DNA of 64,000 bases, taken from contig JARUPY010000602.1 of NCBI GenBank assembly GCA_029817715.1, positions 327,501-391,500 on the forward strand, given 5' to 3'. A program made the translations under genes and the position numbers. The notes below the pieces were generated by a model that had not been told where the DNA came from, did not search any database, and saw nothing but the letters and a program-made list of their open reading frames with translations. The DNA comes from Melastoma dodecandrum (taxonomy: Eukaryota > Streptophyta > Magnoliopsida > Myrtales > Melastomataceae). This document shows positions 1 to 11,600 of this stretch, piece by piece (within the stretch, counting starts at the first letter, position 1; every line of letters starts with the position of its first letter).

Positions 1-44
1 AGGAACTGATGGCAAATTGTAATACTTAAGGGAGGGGTGAGGCA

Positions 45-1017
45 CGCTCTAGTAAGAAGCTTGAGAAGGAGCAAGAGAAGATTAGTAAGTTGAAGGTTGG
101 TTAGCCGCCAATGAAGGTCTATTTTAGAAACAATTATTTTTTTCTTTCAAAAACTAAAGATGGCTTTCTGGTGGTCTAGTTGAGGGTCCAAGAGCTCGAG
201 GCAGCTCTAAGAGCCTTGAAGGATTCAAAGAGATCTGCTTCTGGAATAAATTCTACCTCTTTTCCTGAATCAATTGCCAAAAGAAACATTCCGGGAGATA
301 AACAGACGTGTTCTCAACCTTTGTCAGATTTGGGTTTATTGGGTGATGCAGTGAAGGATGAAGGCGTTCCCTTGGGAAAAGAGAACATTGGTACAGTCAG
401 AAATGGATTTCCAACTGCTTTAACGGACATGTAGATTTATCTTCAGCGCAAATCTCCTCAGCTGGTAAAGGGGCGTTAGCTCATCCAATTCAGAAACAAA
501 TTATTCCAAATGATGGTTCTGTCAAAGCTAAACAAACAATATCTGATAGATTTTTGGTTCCGAGCCATGAAGAGATAGCAGACACTGTACCAAATGCATC
601 CATGCTTATAGAATCGGGAAATGAAAAGAAAGCGAGCAGCGAGAATGATGCTACTGATGAAGATTTGTTCATTCTTAATGACATCATGCGAGAAAATTCA
701 ATGATTAATATCAGAAAGGTGGCTCCAATGCCACTTCCTCTTAGCAAACCAGGTATCATCTTCTCTACTCTATATGGTGCGGGTCCAATGGCCGGCTTCA
801 ACATCCAAGGAGTAAAGCTGATCTTTGTTTCCCTCCAGGGGACATGTGTTTCTGGAGGATTGCCTGGTCCAGGAACAAAACAATTGCGGCCATGAATATT
901 TCTAACATTAGAAATGGTGATTTAATTGCTGCTGGTTCGGATGGAAGGGGTGGCAGAGTCAAAGCCCTGAGATCTCCTATCCTGTTGCCAATCGTATGCA
1001 TCCTCGACACCTTCTAA
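45..1017 (+). pseudogene. 3' part of a coiled-coil gene, possibly TRAIP-like RING E3 ligase; frame-disrupted
   Basis: Three exon segments are visible: one ending at 95 (heptad-like, KKLEKEQEKISKLK), one at 180-752 starting after a TAG acceptor, and one at 839-1017. The 752/839 junction is a clean GT-AG splice that reads through into NGDLIAAGSDGRGGRVKALRS and a stop. Within the second segment the frame used up to 434 ends at TAG, while the following sequence is open in another frame from about 431 (DLSSAQISSAGKG onward). One indel is therefore needed to join them. The left part of the gene lies outside the window. My suggestion of a TRAIP-like E3 (nearest recalled Arabidopsis locus At4g01270) rests on the coiled coil, a remembered GADGRGGR-type tail and its position next to WRKY22 in Arabidopsis. 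The RING would be upstream and is not visible. Identity is uncertain; the coding nature is more secure. Confidence 0.45.
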
Positions 1018-2589
1018 ATCTTGTGCGATCCTTGCAAAATGTTTTGGAGTGACTCCTGGCTAGGTTGCTTGTTTTGCCTCCCCTTTTTCCACTTGTGAAT
1101 AAAACCTTGGAATTTATTAATGAGATGTTCACGTTTTCTCAATATTTGGCACCCGTGCACCATCCTCTTTCAGCTGCCCCAACCTTATCAGGATAATCCC
1201 CATCTTCCCATCTCAGGACACATAAAGCAACTATTTTTTTCCTGAAAGCAGGATTGGTAAGGAGAGATAAGCGAAGAGGTACAAATCCTTATCCAAACCT
1301 GCTTTTTCCTCCATCACAAGGAAGCGCCTACAGATCAAACACTTTTTTGGGAAGATAAGTAACTAAAATCAAACTTTTCATCCCTTGAATCGTGATATTT
1401 ATGCAAATGGATTTTTCTGTATAATATATATTTTTTTTAATGTAGCCAAATTGCAAAACTGCCTCCTTGTGTTGTAATTTACTAGTGAAACGAAGGAATT
1501 CCGGTTCTGTAGTTTTCAGTTTCATGCTACATGCGTGTAGACGGAGGATGGTTACTAAAGTGAAGAGCTTTAGGACAGTCGAAGCCAATTAGATGATGTC
1601 TTAGCACCTCGGCCTCAGGTGATAAGGAATTGTGGACGTAGACCAGTCGGTCGACTGGATCATGAAAGCTTAGTAGCCTACTGGCCATAGGAATAGAAAA
1701 CGAGGAAGGGTTTGAGGTGGGGTGGGAAGCATTTACAAAATTGGGGTTATGGTTGCATGAGCATCATCAGGCAGAGGGGTGATGGGACAGTGAAAGGGAA
1801 AGATGATAAAATGTGGTGGTGGTGGTGGAGGGACCATTTTCTAGAAGCACATCATCATCATCCCCAGTTCACTCACTCAAACACTGACCAGAGGGGTGTT
1901 GGGGGGGGGGGGGGGTGCTTGATGATGGTGATGAGATTGGGGGTTGGATGGTGGTGGTAACCAAAACCAAAAACCCAACGGAATTCGGCGGATCAGTTGT
2001 TGCATGGAATCTCATCATGTGTGGGGGGGTAAAAAGTAAAAAAGGACATCCCCTCCTCCCCTGTTGTTAAGGCCAAAAAGGAAGGGGGGGGGGGGGGATG
2101 GAAGGATTGATTTGGTCGGGATGTAATAAGGGAGGGATTCAAATGTTGGTTTCCGCGGATCAAACACACGAGGCCTGGCTTTCTTTCACAACGGCCACCG
2201 TCGCAACCCCTTTCTCTTCTCTTCTATTACTTGCTTTTAGCAGGGGATGAAGTGAAGCTGCTTCTGTCGTCTGTGGATGGGACGAGAAATGTGATGCCTA
2301 CAACAACCAATTTACCTCGTATTTGACGCTCTTCTTATTTCTTAATTATTCATGTGTGGGGGGAATGAAACAAGGTGGGAGAGAGAAGGCTGCTGCCGTC
2401 CGAAGAAGAAACAACTGGTGTGGCAATAAAAAGCATAGCTTGAGTGCGTGAAGAAACAACACTTGATTATTATTATTATTATTATTAGTAAATTGTTAAG
2501 GAGGGTAGGGAGGCAAGTCGGCCAACAGATTGCCATCATACTCGGATAGCGCGTGGACTTGTTCTTGTTTGTCAAAAATCGATTAAATA
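1018..2589. other. Intergenic: WRKY upstream region with simple repeats
   Basis: No supported gene. The stretch holds CAT/ATG-rich and TGG-rich runs near 1820-1960, long G tracts near 1897-1914 and 2088-2098, and a TTA/ATT microsatellite near 2467-2487. Short open frames here are low-complexity and have no family features. Confidence 0.6.
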
Positions 2590-2595
2590 AGTCAA
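2590..2595 (-). promoter_or_regulatory. Possible W-box (TTGACT) upstream of the WRKY gene
   Basis: The minus strand reads TTGACT about 155 bases upstream of the WRKY start codon, matching the TTGAC[C/T] WRKY-binding core. A second bare TTGAC core lies near 2572. WRKY genes often carry W-boxes and autoregulate. A match this short can occur by chance. A TATA-like TATATTT at about 2649-2655 would fit a leader of roughly 70 bases. Confidence 0.3.
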
Positions 2596-2750
2596 CCCCC
2601 CCACAAACCCACTACACTACACGCTTCCTCCTTCGAAAAGTCAGCGCATATATTTGTCTCCTCTCCTCTCCTCTTTTTCCCTTATCTTCCAAAAAAAGGA
2701 GGCAGCTTTTCCCCTTCTCCCCATCAACAGAGAACAGAAGCACCACCCCC

Positions 2751-4003
2751 ATGGAGGCCGACTGGGATCTGCATGCCGTCGTCAGAGGCTCCTCCTCCTC
2801 TCATTCCCATCTCCCTCATCAACCTCTCCCTCCTTTCCCTCCTCCTGGGTCTTCTCACCTTCCCTCTGACCAACAATCTCCCCTCCTTGATTGGCAACTG
2901 CCCTTTGAGTCCTCCAGGAGGAGCTCATTCCAGGAGGAACTCCAAGACCTCTACAAGCCCTTCTTCCGGAAACCCCTACCCCTTTCCTTGCAGGACCACC
3001 ACCCACCTCTCTTGTCCTCTTCCTCCTCCTCCCTTTCCTCCACCTTGTTCCACAGAACAAAGAATGAACCGTCGAGCTTAAGTCGCTCGCACACCCCTTC
3101 TTCCGTCTGCCAAAGCCTGAGGCCTGCCTCCCAATCTTCCAAATCCAAAAAGAGGTGAAGGAGGAGGGCCAACCCCTTAATCATCTCCGGTTATGTTTGT
3201 GGTTGGATTTGGCTGTCGCTAGCTGTTCTCCTGATTTCATATTTGCCCCAATATTTACAGGAAGAACACGCTGAAGAAGGTCTGCGAGGTCCCGGCCGAG
3301 AACGTCTCTTCCGATGTTTGGGCTTGGCGCAAGTACGGCCAGAAACCCATCAAGGGCTCTCCTTTTCCCAGGTGACTGACTGTTCCGCTCCCTCCCTCAA
3401 AAGATTACCCCCCATTTCTTGTTTTCGTTTGGTTTATTTTTTTGTACAAGTAGGGGGATTGACGGTTGTTCATTGTTTCATGCTCTGTTCGTATTTTTTC
3501 TTTTTTTTTTTTGGGGGGGGGGGGGGGGCAGGAGCTACTACAGATGCAGCAGCTCAAAGGGGTGTTTGGCCAGGAAACAGGTGGAGCGCAACAGATCTGA
3601 CCCCGGAATGTTCATCGTCACCTACACGGGGGAGCATAACCACCCGGCCCCGACCCACCGTAACTCCCTCGCGGGCGTCTCCCGCCAGAAGCAACCCTCC
3701 CCAACCTCTACTGCCATGGGCGAAATCACAAACAGCGAGTCCAATGGTCAACAAGCGACGTCCTGCTCCTCCCCGGGGGAGGAGGAGAAAGAGGAGAGCG
3801 CAGGGGAGCAGGAGATGGAGGACGAGTGGGAGGTGTTACCGGGGGACGACTTCTTTGCGGGGTTGGAGGGGTTGATGGGTTCGGGTGGTGGTGGATCCGG
3901 AGATAAGGAGGAGGAACAGGGGAGATGGGATCCGTGTCAGACATGCGTTAGCTTTCCATGGACAGCAAACAATACGGCAGCTGCAGCTGCTGGTGGGAGC
4001 TGA
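2751..4003 (+). CDS. WRKY transcription factor, group IIe (WRKY22/27/29-like)
   Basis: Three exons: 2751-3154, 3261-3371 and 3532-4003, giving 328 aa. The start is the first ATG in frame with the spliced protein. The N-terminus is Ser/Pro-rich. A basic stretch (SKSKKRRKN) precedes the WRKY domain at about residues 150-212: W157RKYGQK163, then C177-X5-C183-X23-H207-N-H209, the C2HH zinc ligands of group II. The motif GQKPIKGSP and the acidic C-terminal [10 protein letters not shown] are hallmarks of group IIe WRKY22/27-type proteins, which act in MAPK-linked immune signalling in Arabidopsis. Two domain positions differ from the usual SPYPRGYYRC: F for Y and S for G (SPFPRSYYRC). The intron inside the zinc-finger region is at the conserved PR position. 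Its 3' end is a T12 run followed by about 17 G's directly before CAG. The protein should be nuclear. Confidence 0.92.
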
Positions 4004-4437
4004 TTTTCCTCTTTTTTGTTTCCTTTCTAAAAGTCAACTGTCGGAGGGGTTTGGGAGTTCACATTACGGTGGAGAGAACAAGTCAACCCCTGATGGGTGG
4101 GGTGGTTGGTTTTGGTTTGAACTCCATATGTATATCCTCTCAATCTCAAGTGGGCTTTTGGACTTCCAACCCAAAACAATTTCATTTCTGTTTTGCTCCC
4201 GGGGACAGGCATTGTACGAAGGCATGGTAAGTTTTGGGCTGATCTGATCCGATCCCATGTTTCCGCAATCTGTCGGCGTGATCCGATCTGATCCGATCCC
4301 TTCACGCGGGAGAAAAGGGCGCCACCCCCCCCCCCCCCAAAAAAAAACATCCCGCCTTTTTGTACAGAGATGACGCGTCGCCACTCCCAGCTAGCCGGTC
4401 AAAACATGAAATGGGGATGTGCCCCCTCAAACCTCGG
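4004..4437. other. Intergenic WRKY 3' region / LEA14 promoter
   Basis: No gene supported. It contains reiterated GATCYGATC words at about 4240-4300 and a C14/A8 mononucleotide junction at about 4325-4347. Confidence 0.5.
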
Positions 4438-4456
4438 ATATATATATATATATAAA
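4438..4456 (+). promoter_or_regulatory. TATA-rich element upstream of LEA14-like gene
   Basis: An (AT)n run ending in TATATAAAC lies 56 bases before the LEA14 start codon. It fits a TATA box with a short leader. The repeat nature makes the exact box uncertain. Confidence 0.5.
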
Positions 4457-4511
4457 CACTGTCCGTCTCGTCACCCCGCTGTGATTCCTTCCTCGGAAAC
4501 AAAAACAAAAC

Positions 4512-5079
4512 ATGTCGGAATTGCTGGAGAAGGCCAAGAACTTGGTGGCGGAGAAGATCGCCGACATACCAACCCCGGAGGCCAACGTAGACGACGTCGA
4601 TCTCAAGACCTTCACCCGCGAGTGCATCGAGTACAACGCCAAGGTCTCAGTCTCCAACCCTTACAGCCATCCCCTCCCCATCTGCGCCATCTCCTACTCC
4701 CTCAAAAGCGCCGGCAGGTGGTTTTATCATTCATCGTGTATTGTTGGTCTTGGATGTTGAGAGTGATGTGCGCGCGTTTCTCTTTTTGTTTCGGATCACG
4801 TACATGATCATGGATGGGATGGATAGGGAGATAGCGACGGGGAAGATCCCGGATCCGGGGTCGCTGAAGGGGAGGGGGATAACGAACCTGGAGGTGCCGG
4901 TGAAGGTGCCGTACAACATACTGATAAGCCTGGCGAGGGACATAGGAGCGGATTGGGACATAGACTACGAGCTGAACCTGGGGCTCATAATAGACCTGCC
5001 GGTAGTTGGGGACATCACCATACCCATCTCCAGCAAGGGGGAGATCAAGCTGCCAACACTCAAGGACATGATGTTCTAG
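4512..5079 (+). CDS. LEA14: LEA14-like late embryogenesis abundant protein (LEA_2/WHy family)
   Basis: Two exons (4512-4717 and 4827-5079) encode 152 aa, the usual length of LEA14/desiccation-related proteins. The N-terminus MSELLEKAKNLVAEKI and the body motifs SVSNPYSHPLPICAISY and VPVKVPYNILISLARD are typical of the family. There is no signal peptide or membrane segment, so the protein should be cytosolic. LEA_2 proteins have a beta-sandwich WHy fold and are linked to dehydration, cold and wounding tolerance. The splice joins SAGR with EIATGKIPDPG without disturbing the frame. The start context is aaaacATGTCG. Upstream lies an AT-rich TATA candidate. No lesion is seen. Confidence 0.93.
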
Positions 5080-6183
5080 GCTTGATTGGTCTGGTCCCTA
5101 CTAACCATGTCTCCCATCATCATCATCAATTCAGTTTAAAATGCATGCACACCCATCTATCTCCCAAACCTGTATAACCCCATTAAATGCACCAAAACAG
5201 ACTTTAGTCACTCTACTCTCTTAACCTTTGTTCTTCTTCTTTCTCCTTCTTATTATTGTCCTCCCCTCCCCTCCTTATTCAGTAGAGAGATTGAACGCTG
5301 GGTTTGGTTTGTGTAAGGAGGGGAGGAGGAGGAGGAGGAGGGCAGCATTCCTTTCTTATTAACATTTTAATATTATCAAATCATCCTTGGGGATTTTGGT
5401 TTTCCAACATCTCAAAGACACGACACAGAGAAGATACAATGAACCGCCTTTTTGAGCTGCTGGTTTTCTGCGGCCGGCGGGGGGGAGTTGAAGTCGTCAG
5501 TCAAATCTGGAGGAGTTGATATTCTCGCTCGACTTCCTCCTTCGTTCCCTTAAGTGGACCCACCCATCCATCCTATTCTAACTCTACACTTTGAATACTA
5601 ATAATAATAATAATTTTGACTTGAAAATGGGGGCGTCATACTAATAGATTGGAGTTGTCTCTTCTCTAGTATATGACACAAAAGCTATTTTACCCGCAAC
5701 CACCTCGTTACTTACCAGCAAGCAGTTTGAGTTGTTCATTGTCATAAGAAGAGCACGGGGGCCCGGACAAACGTCCGATGTCGACACGTCCGAGAGAATC
5801 CGTTCTCCGACGACGGCCTGAGTCTTCATAATGTGCGTGCTTATTCCGGAAAGGATGACTAGCATCGTCTACCCGGTTCCCAGTCGTGGGAACAACCAAC
5901 CACTCCCACTGCCACTCCCTGAATATGAAATGCATCATTGTGAATGCCTCTCTCTAATTGGGACCCTGTTGTTTAGTTAACTCAACGAGCTTTTGTTCCT
6001 AAATTTCCAATTATTCTTAAAATAATTTTGGGGACAATTAATCTCCCAAAACCAGGGTAAACAAAACAAACCTAGCGGGAATGAACCGAGGAGACAAACG
6101 TTATCCACTTCCCTAGGAGGAAGGGAGCTTTTTGGTTCAACCCCTTACACTCCAAATTCACCTCAAAACGAGCAAAACCACGG
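5080..6183. other. Intergenic region
   Basis: No supported gene. It includes a (GGA)n run near 5320-5340, pyrimidine-rich stretches near 5230-5275 and an (ATA)n run near 5598-5612. The minus-strand frames at 5641-5938 lack family features. Confidence 0.55.
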
Positions 6184-7895
6184 ATGGCCTTCGTGTCGAC
6201 CGTGCCCTTGTCGTCGTCGTCGTCGTCGTTCCAAGGCCAGTCTCTGTACACTCCCCTGCCCTCCTCGCTTCCTCTCCGAATCACCCGCCCAAGGGATGAC
6301 GGCACAGGAGTCGTCAGGGCTTCGGGAGCGGTGGCGCTGGTGGAGAAAACCGAGGCCGAGAAGGTTAACAGGCTCAAAGGGGTTTACTTGGACAAGATTG
6401 TTCCTTTGCTCAAGGACGAGTTCTCCTACACCAACATTCACCAGGTATATTGGGTGGTTCTGGAGGGTTTTTTATTCATGGGTTCATCCCCGTTATTGGG
6501 GTCGTGGAAAACCTGTTTAATTTTATGGCGTTTTTGCTGGATCCCTACCCCCTGCCTGGTTGGTTAAAGTTTATTCCTTTGGCCCATGGGTGGCGATTTT
6601 TTATTTGTTTCCTCTTGTGCATCACAATGAGTCGAATGGATGAGTTTCCAGTTCGTTGATTGGAGCGTTCAATGTTAAACTTGTAGGTTCCTAAATTAGA
6701 GAAGATTGTGGTGAACTGTGGCATCGGAGATGCCGCTCAGAATGCTAAGGGCTTGGATGCCGCCATGAATGACATGGCGCTTATAACGGGGCAGAGGCCC
6801 GTGAAGACGCGGGCGAAGAATTCGGTTGCCACGTTTAAGATCAGGGAAGGCCAACCGCTTGGCATTGCCGTAACTCTCCGTGGAAATGTGAGTCTTTGAT
6901 TCTCTTTCGGACCTTTTTGCTGACAATCCTTTTGAAGTTTAACAGCAGTTATGGAATGGCATTGTGGAATCCTGTTGATCCATTGTGATTCTTGGCTGAG
7001 CATTGTGGAATACTTCCCTGGGATTATCTTCTTCCCTTAGTTTACTATGTTGTCCGCTGCTCTTCCATGTTCTTGGATTTATTAATCCATAGCTTCATGA
7101 CAGTATGCCGGGAAAATTGCTTGCTGATTGAATGTATACCTCATCTCCAATTTTGTCATGGATCTGCTGCTTCCTGCTTTCATCGCATTGTTTTGCCCTT
7201 GGTAGCCATTTTTATAGCCTCTGGCTGAACAACTCTGGATCTATGGCCATACTTCCAGTAAACAACTATTTCCTGGGCTGGTTTTACCCCACTGCATAAT
7301 TTTCTTTTTGATTAGTTCATGATGAGTTGGGGTCCTCTTGCGTATGAAGAGTGACTCATTCTACCTGAAATTCCAAGTCAGTTTATCTTTGTGCTTCATA
7401 TTAGATTCGACAGGATGTTTTTTAGCTAGTTTTTCATCCCAGTGAGATGCATTCCTTCTGTTCCTGTAGCCTCTTTGATAATCTCATGAATTTTTGCGCA
7501 GTTAAATCAAATAACTGTGAAAACTGAACCTGAGCAATTGTTAATTGTGACAGCTAATGTACTCATTCCTGGACCGGTTGATCAACCTGGGGCTTCCAAG
7601 AACTAGAGACTTCCAAGGCGTCAACTCGAGCAGCTTTGACGGGCATGGGAATTACAGCATCGGGGTGAGGGATCAAAGTGTATTCCCAGAACTTAGCTAC
7701 GATGTATTAGGAAAACCAAGGGGGATGGATGTCTGCATAGCTACGACCGCGAGGACGGACAAGGAAGGTCAGAGGTTGCTAGCCCTCATGGGGATGCCAT
7801 TTAGGGAAGCTACCGGTGGTTCGACCCTAATTCGCAAGAAGAAGCTGAAGTCCCATCACTTTGATTCAAAATCAAAGGGGAGGTCCAGAAGATGA
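6184..7895 (+). CDS. RPL5: Plastid 50S ribosomal protein L5 (uL5c), nuclear-encoded
   Basis: Three exons (6184-6444, 6687-6887, 7554-7895) give 267 aa. The first 45 or so residues are Ser/Thr/Pro-rich and poor in acidic residues, fitting a chloroplast transit peptide. The mature part carries uL5 signatures: [33 protein letters not shown], the [16 protein letters not shown] block and DFQGVN, ending with a basic tail. uL5 sits in the central protuberance of the large ribosomal subunit and binds 5S rRNA. Both splice junctions are phase 0. A foldback element follows about 280 bases downstream. Confidence 0.95.
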
Positions 7896-8177
7896 GGCTG
7901 CAATATCTTTTTCCTTTTGCACTATTATAAACAACCAGAAAAGATGCAACAATTGCAGAGGTTGGTGGTGGTACTTTTTGATTTATTTCATCTGATATTT
8001 GTCCTTAGTTGTGTCGACACAAAGACATCACAACCCACAATAAGAAACAACGCCGGTAAAGAGAAAGCAGAATCGTTTCTTTTGAAAGCGAATTCCTGTC
8101 TATTGTCGATCCGACTAAATATAACGTTGACAGCAGTATCATGATATAAATAGGACGAAAATGGGGCCATTTGTTCC

Positions 8178-8531
8178 GAGTTTTGTTCCTTAATGACTAT
8201 TTCGTCAAATGACGTATTAACGAAAATAATTCGCGAACTAATTCACCTAAGTCGGCCTTTGTAAGACCGACTTCCTCGTGTGAATTTTTTTTTTTCTTCG
8301 AATTTGAAAAAAAAGCCTAAGCGAGGAAGGCCGACTTTCCATTAAATATATTTTTTTGTTTTGAATTAAAAAAAAAGTGAAGAAAGTCGGCCTTTGACCA
8401 TTGTAAAATTTTTTTTTCTATTAAATATAGAGAAGTCGTCCTTACATATACCGACTTTGTTGGTTCGTTCGCGAATTATTTTTCGATTTTTACGGAATAT
8501 TTTGTCAAATGATCGTTAATAAACAAAACTC
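8178..8531. mobile_element. MITE-like foldback element between RPL5 and STE24
   Basis: The ends form imperfect inverted repeats of about 65 bases. The left end reads GAGTTTTGTT...TTAATGACTATTT...AATAATTCGCGAACTAA; the right end, reverse complemented, reads GGAGTTTTGTTTATTAACG...AATAATTCGCGAACGAA. Internally, an AAGTCGGCC-type motif recurs at about 8250, 8330, 8383 and 8433 in both orientations with AT-rich spacers. There is no coding capacity. The similarity may extend outward (GGACnAAATGG on both sides), so exact termini and target-site duplication are unresolved. It lies about 130 bases upstream of the STE24 start codon. Confidence 0.55.
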
Positions 8532-8657
8532 CATTTGGTCCCCCCCCCCTCTGGTCAGTCTGGGCTTGAGACCCGGTTGCTTACTGTCTTCGTCGTCCGG
8601 TCCTCGTCCATCCCTTAAACCCCTCTCTCCCTACAAGGCTCACCACCGCAACCAACC

Positions 8658-11600
8658 ATGGCGTTCCCTTACATGGAAGCCGTCGTGGGTATTGCCCCCC
8701 GCGTCTTCTCTTTTCCTTTCTATGTTTTCTTTCGGTGGTTGGGTCCGTGATTAGGTTTGCACTTCCTCGATTCGTTATTGTCGCTGGGATTCCCCGGATT
8801 TGTTGTCAAGTTTCATCTTTTTTTCTTGGGTTTGACTGCGGAATACGCAAAAACTGGTGGTGCAATCTGGGCGCGTCGTTTCTTGAGCACCGTAATGTAA
8901 TTTATTGTTGTGTTCTTTTGGTTTTAGTTTAATAGGATTCTTCTTGGCCTTCCTAGGGTTTGTGGCTGGTGTTTGAGTTCTTTGAGTTTTGTTATCAGTA
9001 CTGATCACTGGAGATTTAGACGATTAATCTGCTTGAATCGGTGTTCTTGGCTGCTTCTTTCTTTCCTGATCTGAGATTTTGCATTTTGTATTCCTGGTAG
9101 GTTTCATGATATTGATGTACCTGTTCGAAACTTACCTCGACCTTCGACAGCACCGGGCGCTCCAACTTCCGACCCTTCCAAAACCTCTGGAAGGAGTGAT
9201 CGGCCCAGAGAAGTTTCTCAAGTCTCGGGCCTACAGTCTTGATAAAAGGTTGTCGTTGCGCGTCTTAGTATCTTATGCTAAGAGAGCTTCAACAGCAATA
9301 AGCTTAATACTAGTATCTTTGTTCATGGGTGAAAATGTTTGACCCACTACTTCCTTTTTTCTTTTGTTTCTTTTCAGCCGCTTCCATTTCATTCACGAGT
9401 TTGTGACCATTTTGATGGATTCGGCGATTTTGCTCTTCGGCATATTGCCTTGGTTTTGGAAGGTAATTTGCCATCACTTCACTGGCAATATGAATCTCCT
9501 TTTCATTGCTGTTTTTTAGAGTCCTGAATTCCTTCCATGATTCAGAAATCTGGAGATTTCCTAGTACTAGCTGGTCTAAATGCTGAGAATGAGATACTGC
9601 ACACACTCTCTTTTTTGGCTGGTGTCACTATATGGTCACAGGTATGCCCCTGGCTTTCTCCTTGATGCGTACACTAGTCGGAAACATGCAGATTATTGGC
9701 ATGTTAAAATTTCTTGCTAATTAATTTGTATAGACGATCTGTGACTGATCATTAGTGGGAAGAGATGTTGAGATTTGTCCTGCAAGCCCTATGTGTTGGC
9801 TGATTTGTGAAGATTTATAAGTGTCGTTTGGATAGAGACTTTTATATGCACTGATATTTTGTAGGGTTGCGTCTAATTTATTTCTTCAGTGTGCGATGAC
9901 ATGATCCTGCGTGTCAAATCATGAAAATTTATATGCATTCTCCTTTATCTTGGTGCAGATTACAGACTTGCCATTTTCTCTATACTCAACGTTTGTCATT
10001 GAGGCCCGCCATGGTTTTAATAAGGTCAGTTACAGAAAGTGACTCCTTTTCATTTTAACATTAAGATTAGATGATTTTTTTTCTAATTAATAATAAAGGA
10101 CGTTTGACTTTGTAATGCACAAAGGTCACTCTTGGTTTGGTTCTATTTGGCAGCAAACAATCTGGTTATTCTTTTGGGATACTATCAAGGGAATATGTCT
10201 CACAGCCTTAATCGGTCCGCCGATTGTAGCTGCCATCATTGTAATTGTGCAGGTCGAGCAAGTTATCCCACAAATGTTTTTCCTTAGACCTTCTAATCTC
10301 ATGGTGCAATCATTAAGTTAAGTGTCGATGTTGGCTTGCGCAGAACGGTGGTCCATATCTGGCTATCTATCTTTGGGGATTCATGTTTGTGCTGTCATTG
10401 GTGATGATGACGATCTATCCTATTTTGATTGCCCCACTTTTTAACAAGTTTACTCCTGTAAGTATCTTAGATTGTAGGATAGCACTGACTTCATTTATTT
10501 CAGTTGGTTTGTTGATGTCAACTCCTTGTTTCCTGTACTTTTGTGAAAGCTCCCAGATGGAGAACTCAGGGAGAAAATCGAGAAGCTTGCTTCTTCACTT
10601 AAGTTTCCTCTCAAGAAGTTGTTTGTTGTTGATGGATCAACGAGATCTAGCCATAGCAATGTGAGTTATCGACATGCTCATATGCGTATCAGAGAATGCC
10701 TTTATGTTTTGACTTATCTGACTGTTCTTTAATTGAATTGCGAAGAGTTGTTTTCCTAGATCTCCATTTTTCTCGTTCATGGTTCTGGTTTTCGATTGTC
10801 TGCAACTAGTCATTACAGAATTTGCATTATTTCTCAAACTGTTTTTGAATCTGTTTGCTCTACGAGGTGTTAAATTACGATATGATTATGTCTCCGAGAC
10901 TTTTTATGAAAGCCCCGTTGAAGCTTTTATAGGTGTAGTAATCTTGTTCCCATGTCTCGACAATATCCCTTGAGTATTGTTCTTGTCTCCACTGATTTAG
11001 GTGCTGTTTAATTCTTTCCCAACTAGCTTAGTGAGAGAAGAGGGTTAGGGAATGCCAAAGTTGACTGTGGAGTAACTGAGGCCTCTCTTTGATGCACATG
11101 CACATGTTGTACTTCCTGATCATTTTTCTTTTCATGAATAGAATCTTACTCATTAGGAGCAAAACACATAAAACAATAATAGATGAAAAGAACAGGCTGA
11201 AGCCACTGATTTTTTTAATGGTCGCCTGACTGGTGTTTTTGGCTGTCACCTTGATAATCATTTCTCTTTGGCTCTTCTTTGAGGGACATGTTAACATTTC
11301 TTTTGGTTGCTGCAGTGATATCTCTTTTCCTGCTGACTTGAGTATATATGCAGGCCTATATGTATGGATTTTTCAAGAATAAGCGAATTGTCTTGTATGA
11401 CACTCTTATTCAGCAGGTAAGGAGACATTTCCTGTCGAGTTGGTTTATTTGTTTGGTTGCTACAGGGGCATAATGTTTGCATGTTTTAGTCATGGGCTCG
11501 GCGACGTAATTTATACCGCATAAGTTATAGCACATCAGTTTCCTCTCCTCATTGGCTGTTGTAGAAGGCTCTTACTTGTGCCTGTGGTGTATTACTAGCA

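Noticed and set aside
750..838. Reading straight through 752-838 as coding in the first gene
   Set aside because: Splicing 752/839 yields a longer, more family-like protein tail than the read-through frame ending at 895.
4301..4350. Poly(C)/poly(A) junction as a transposon end
   Set aside because: No inverted repeat or target-site duplication; a plain mononucleotide expansion is enough.
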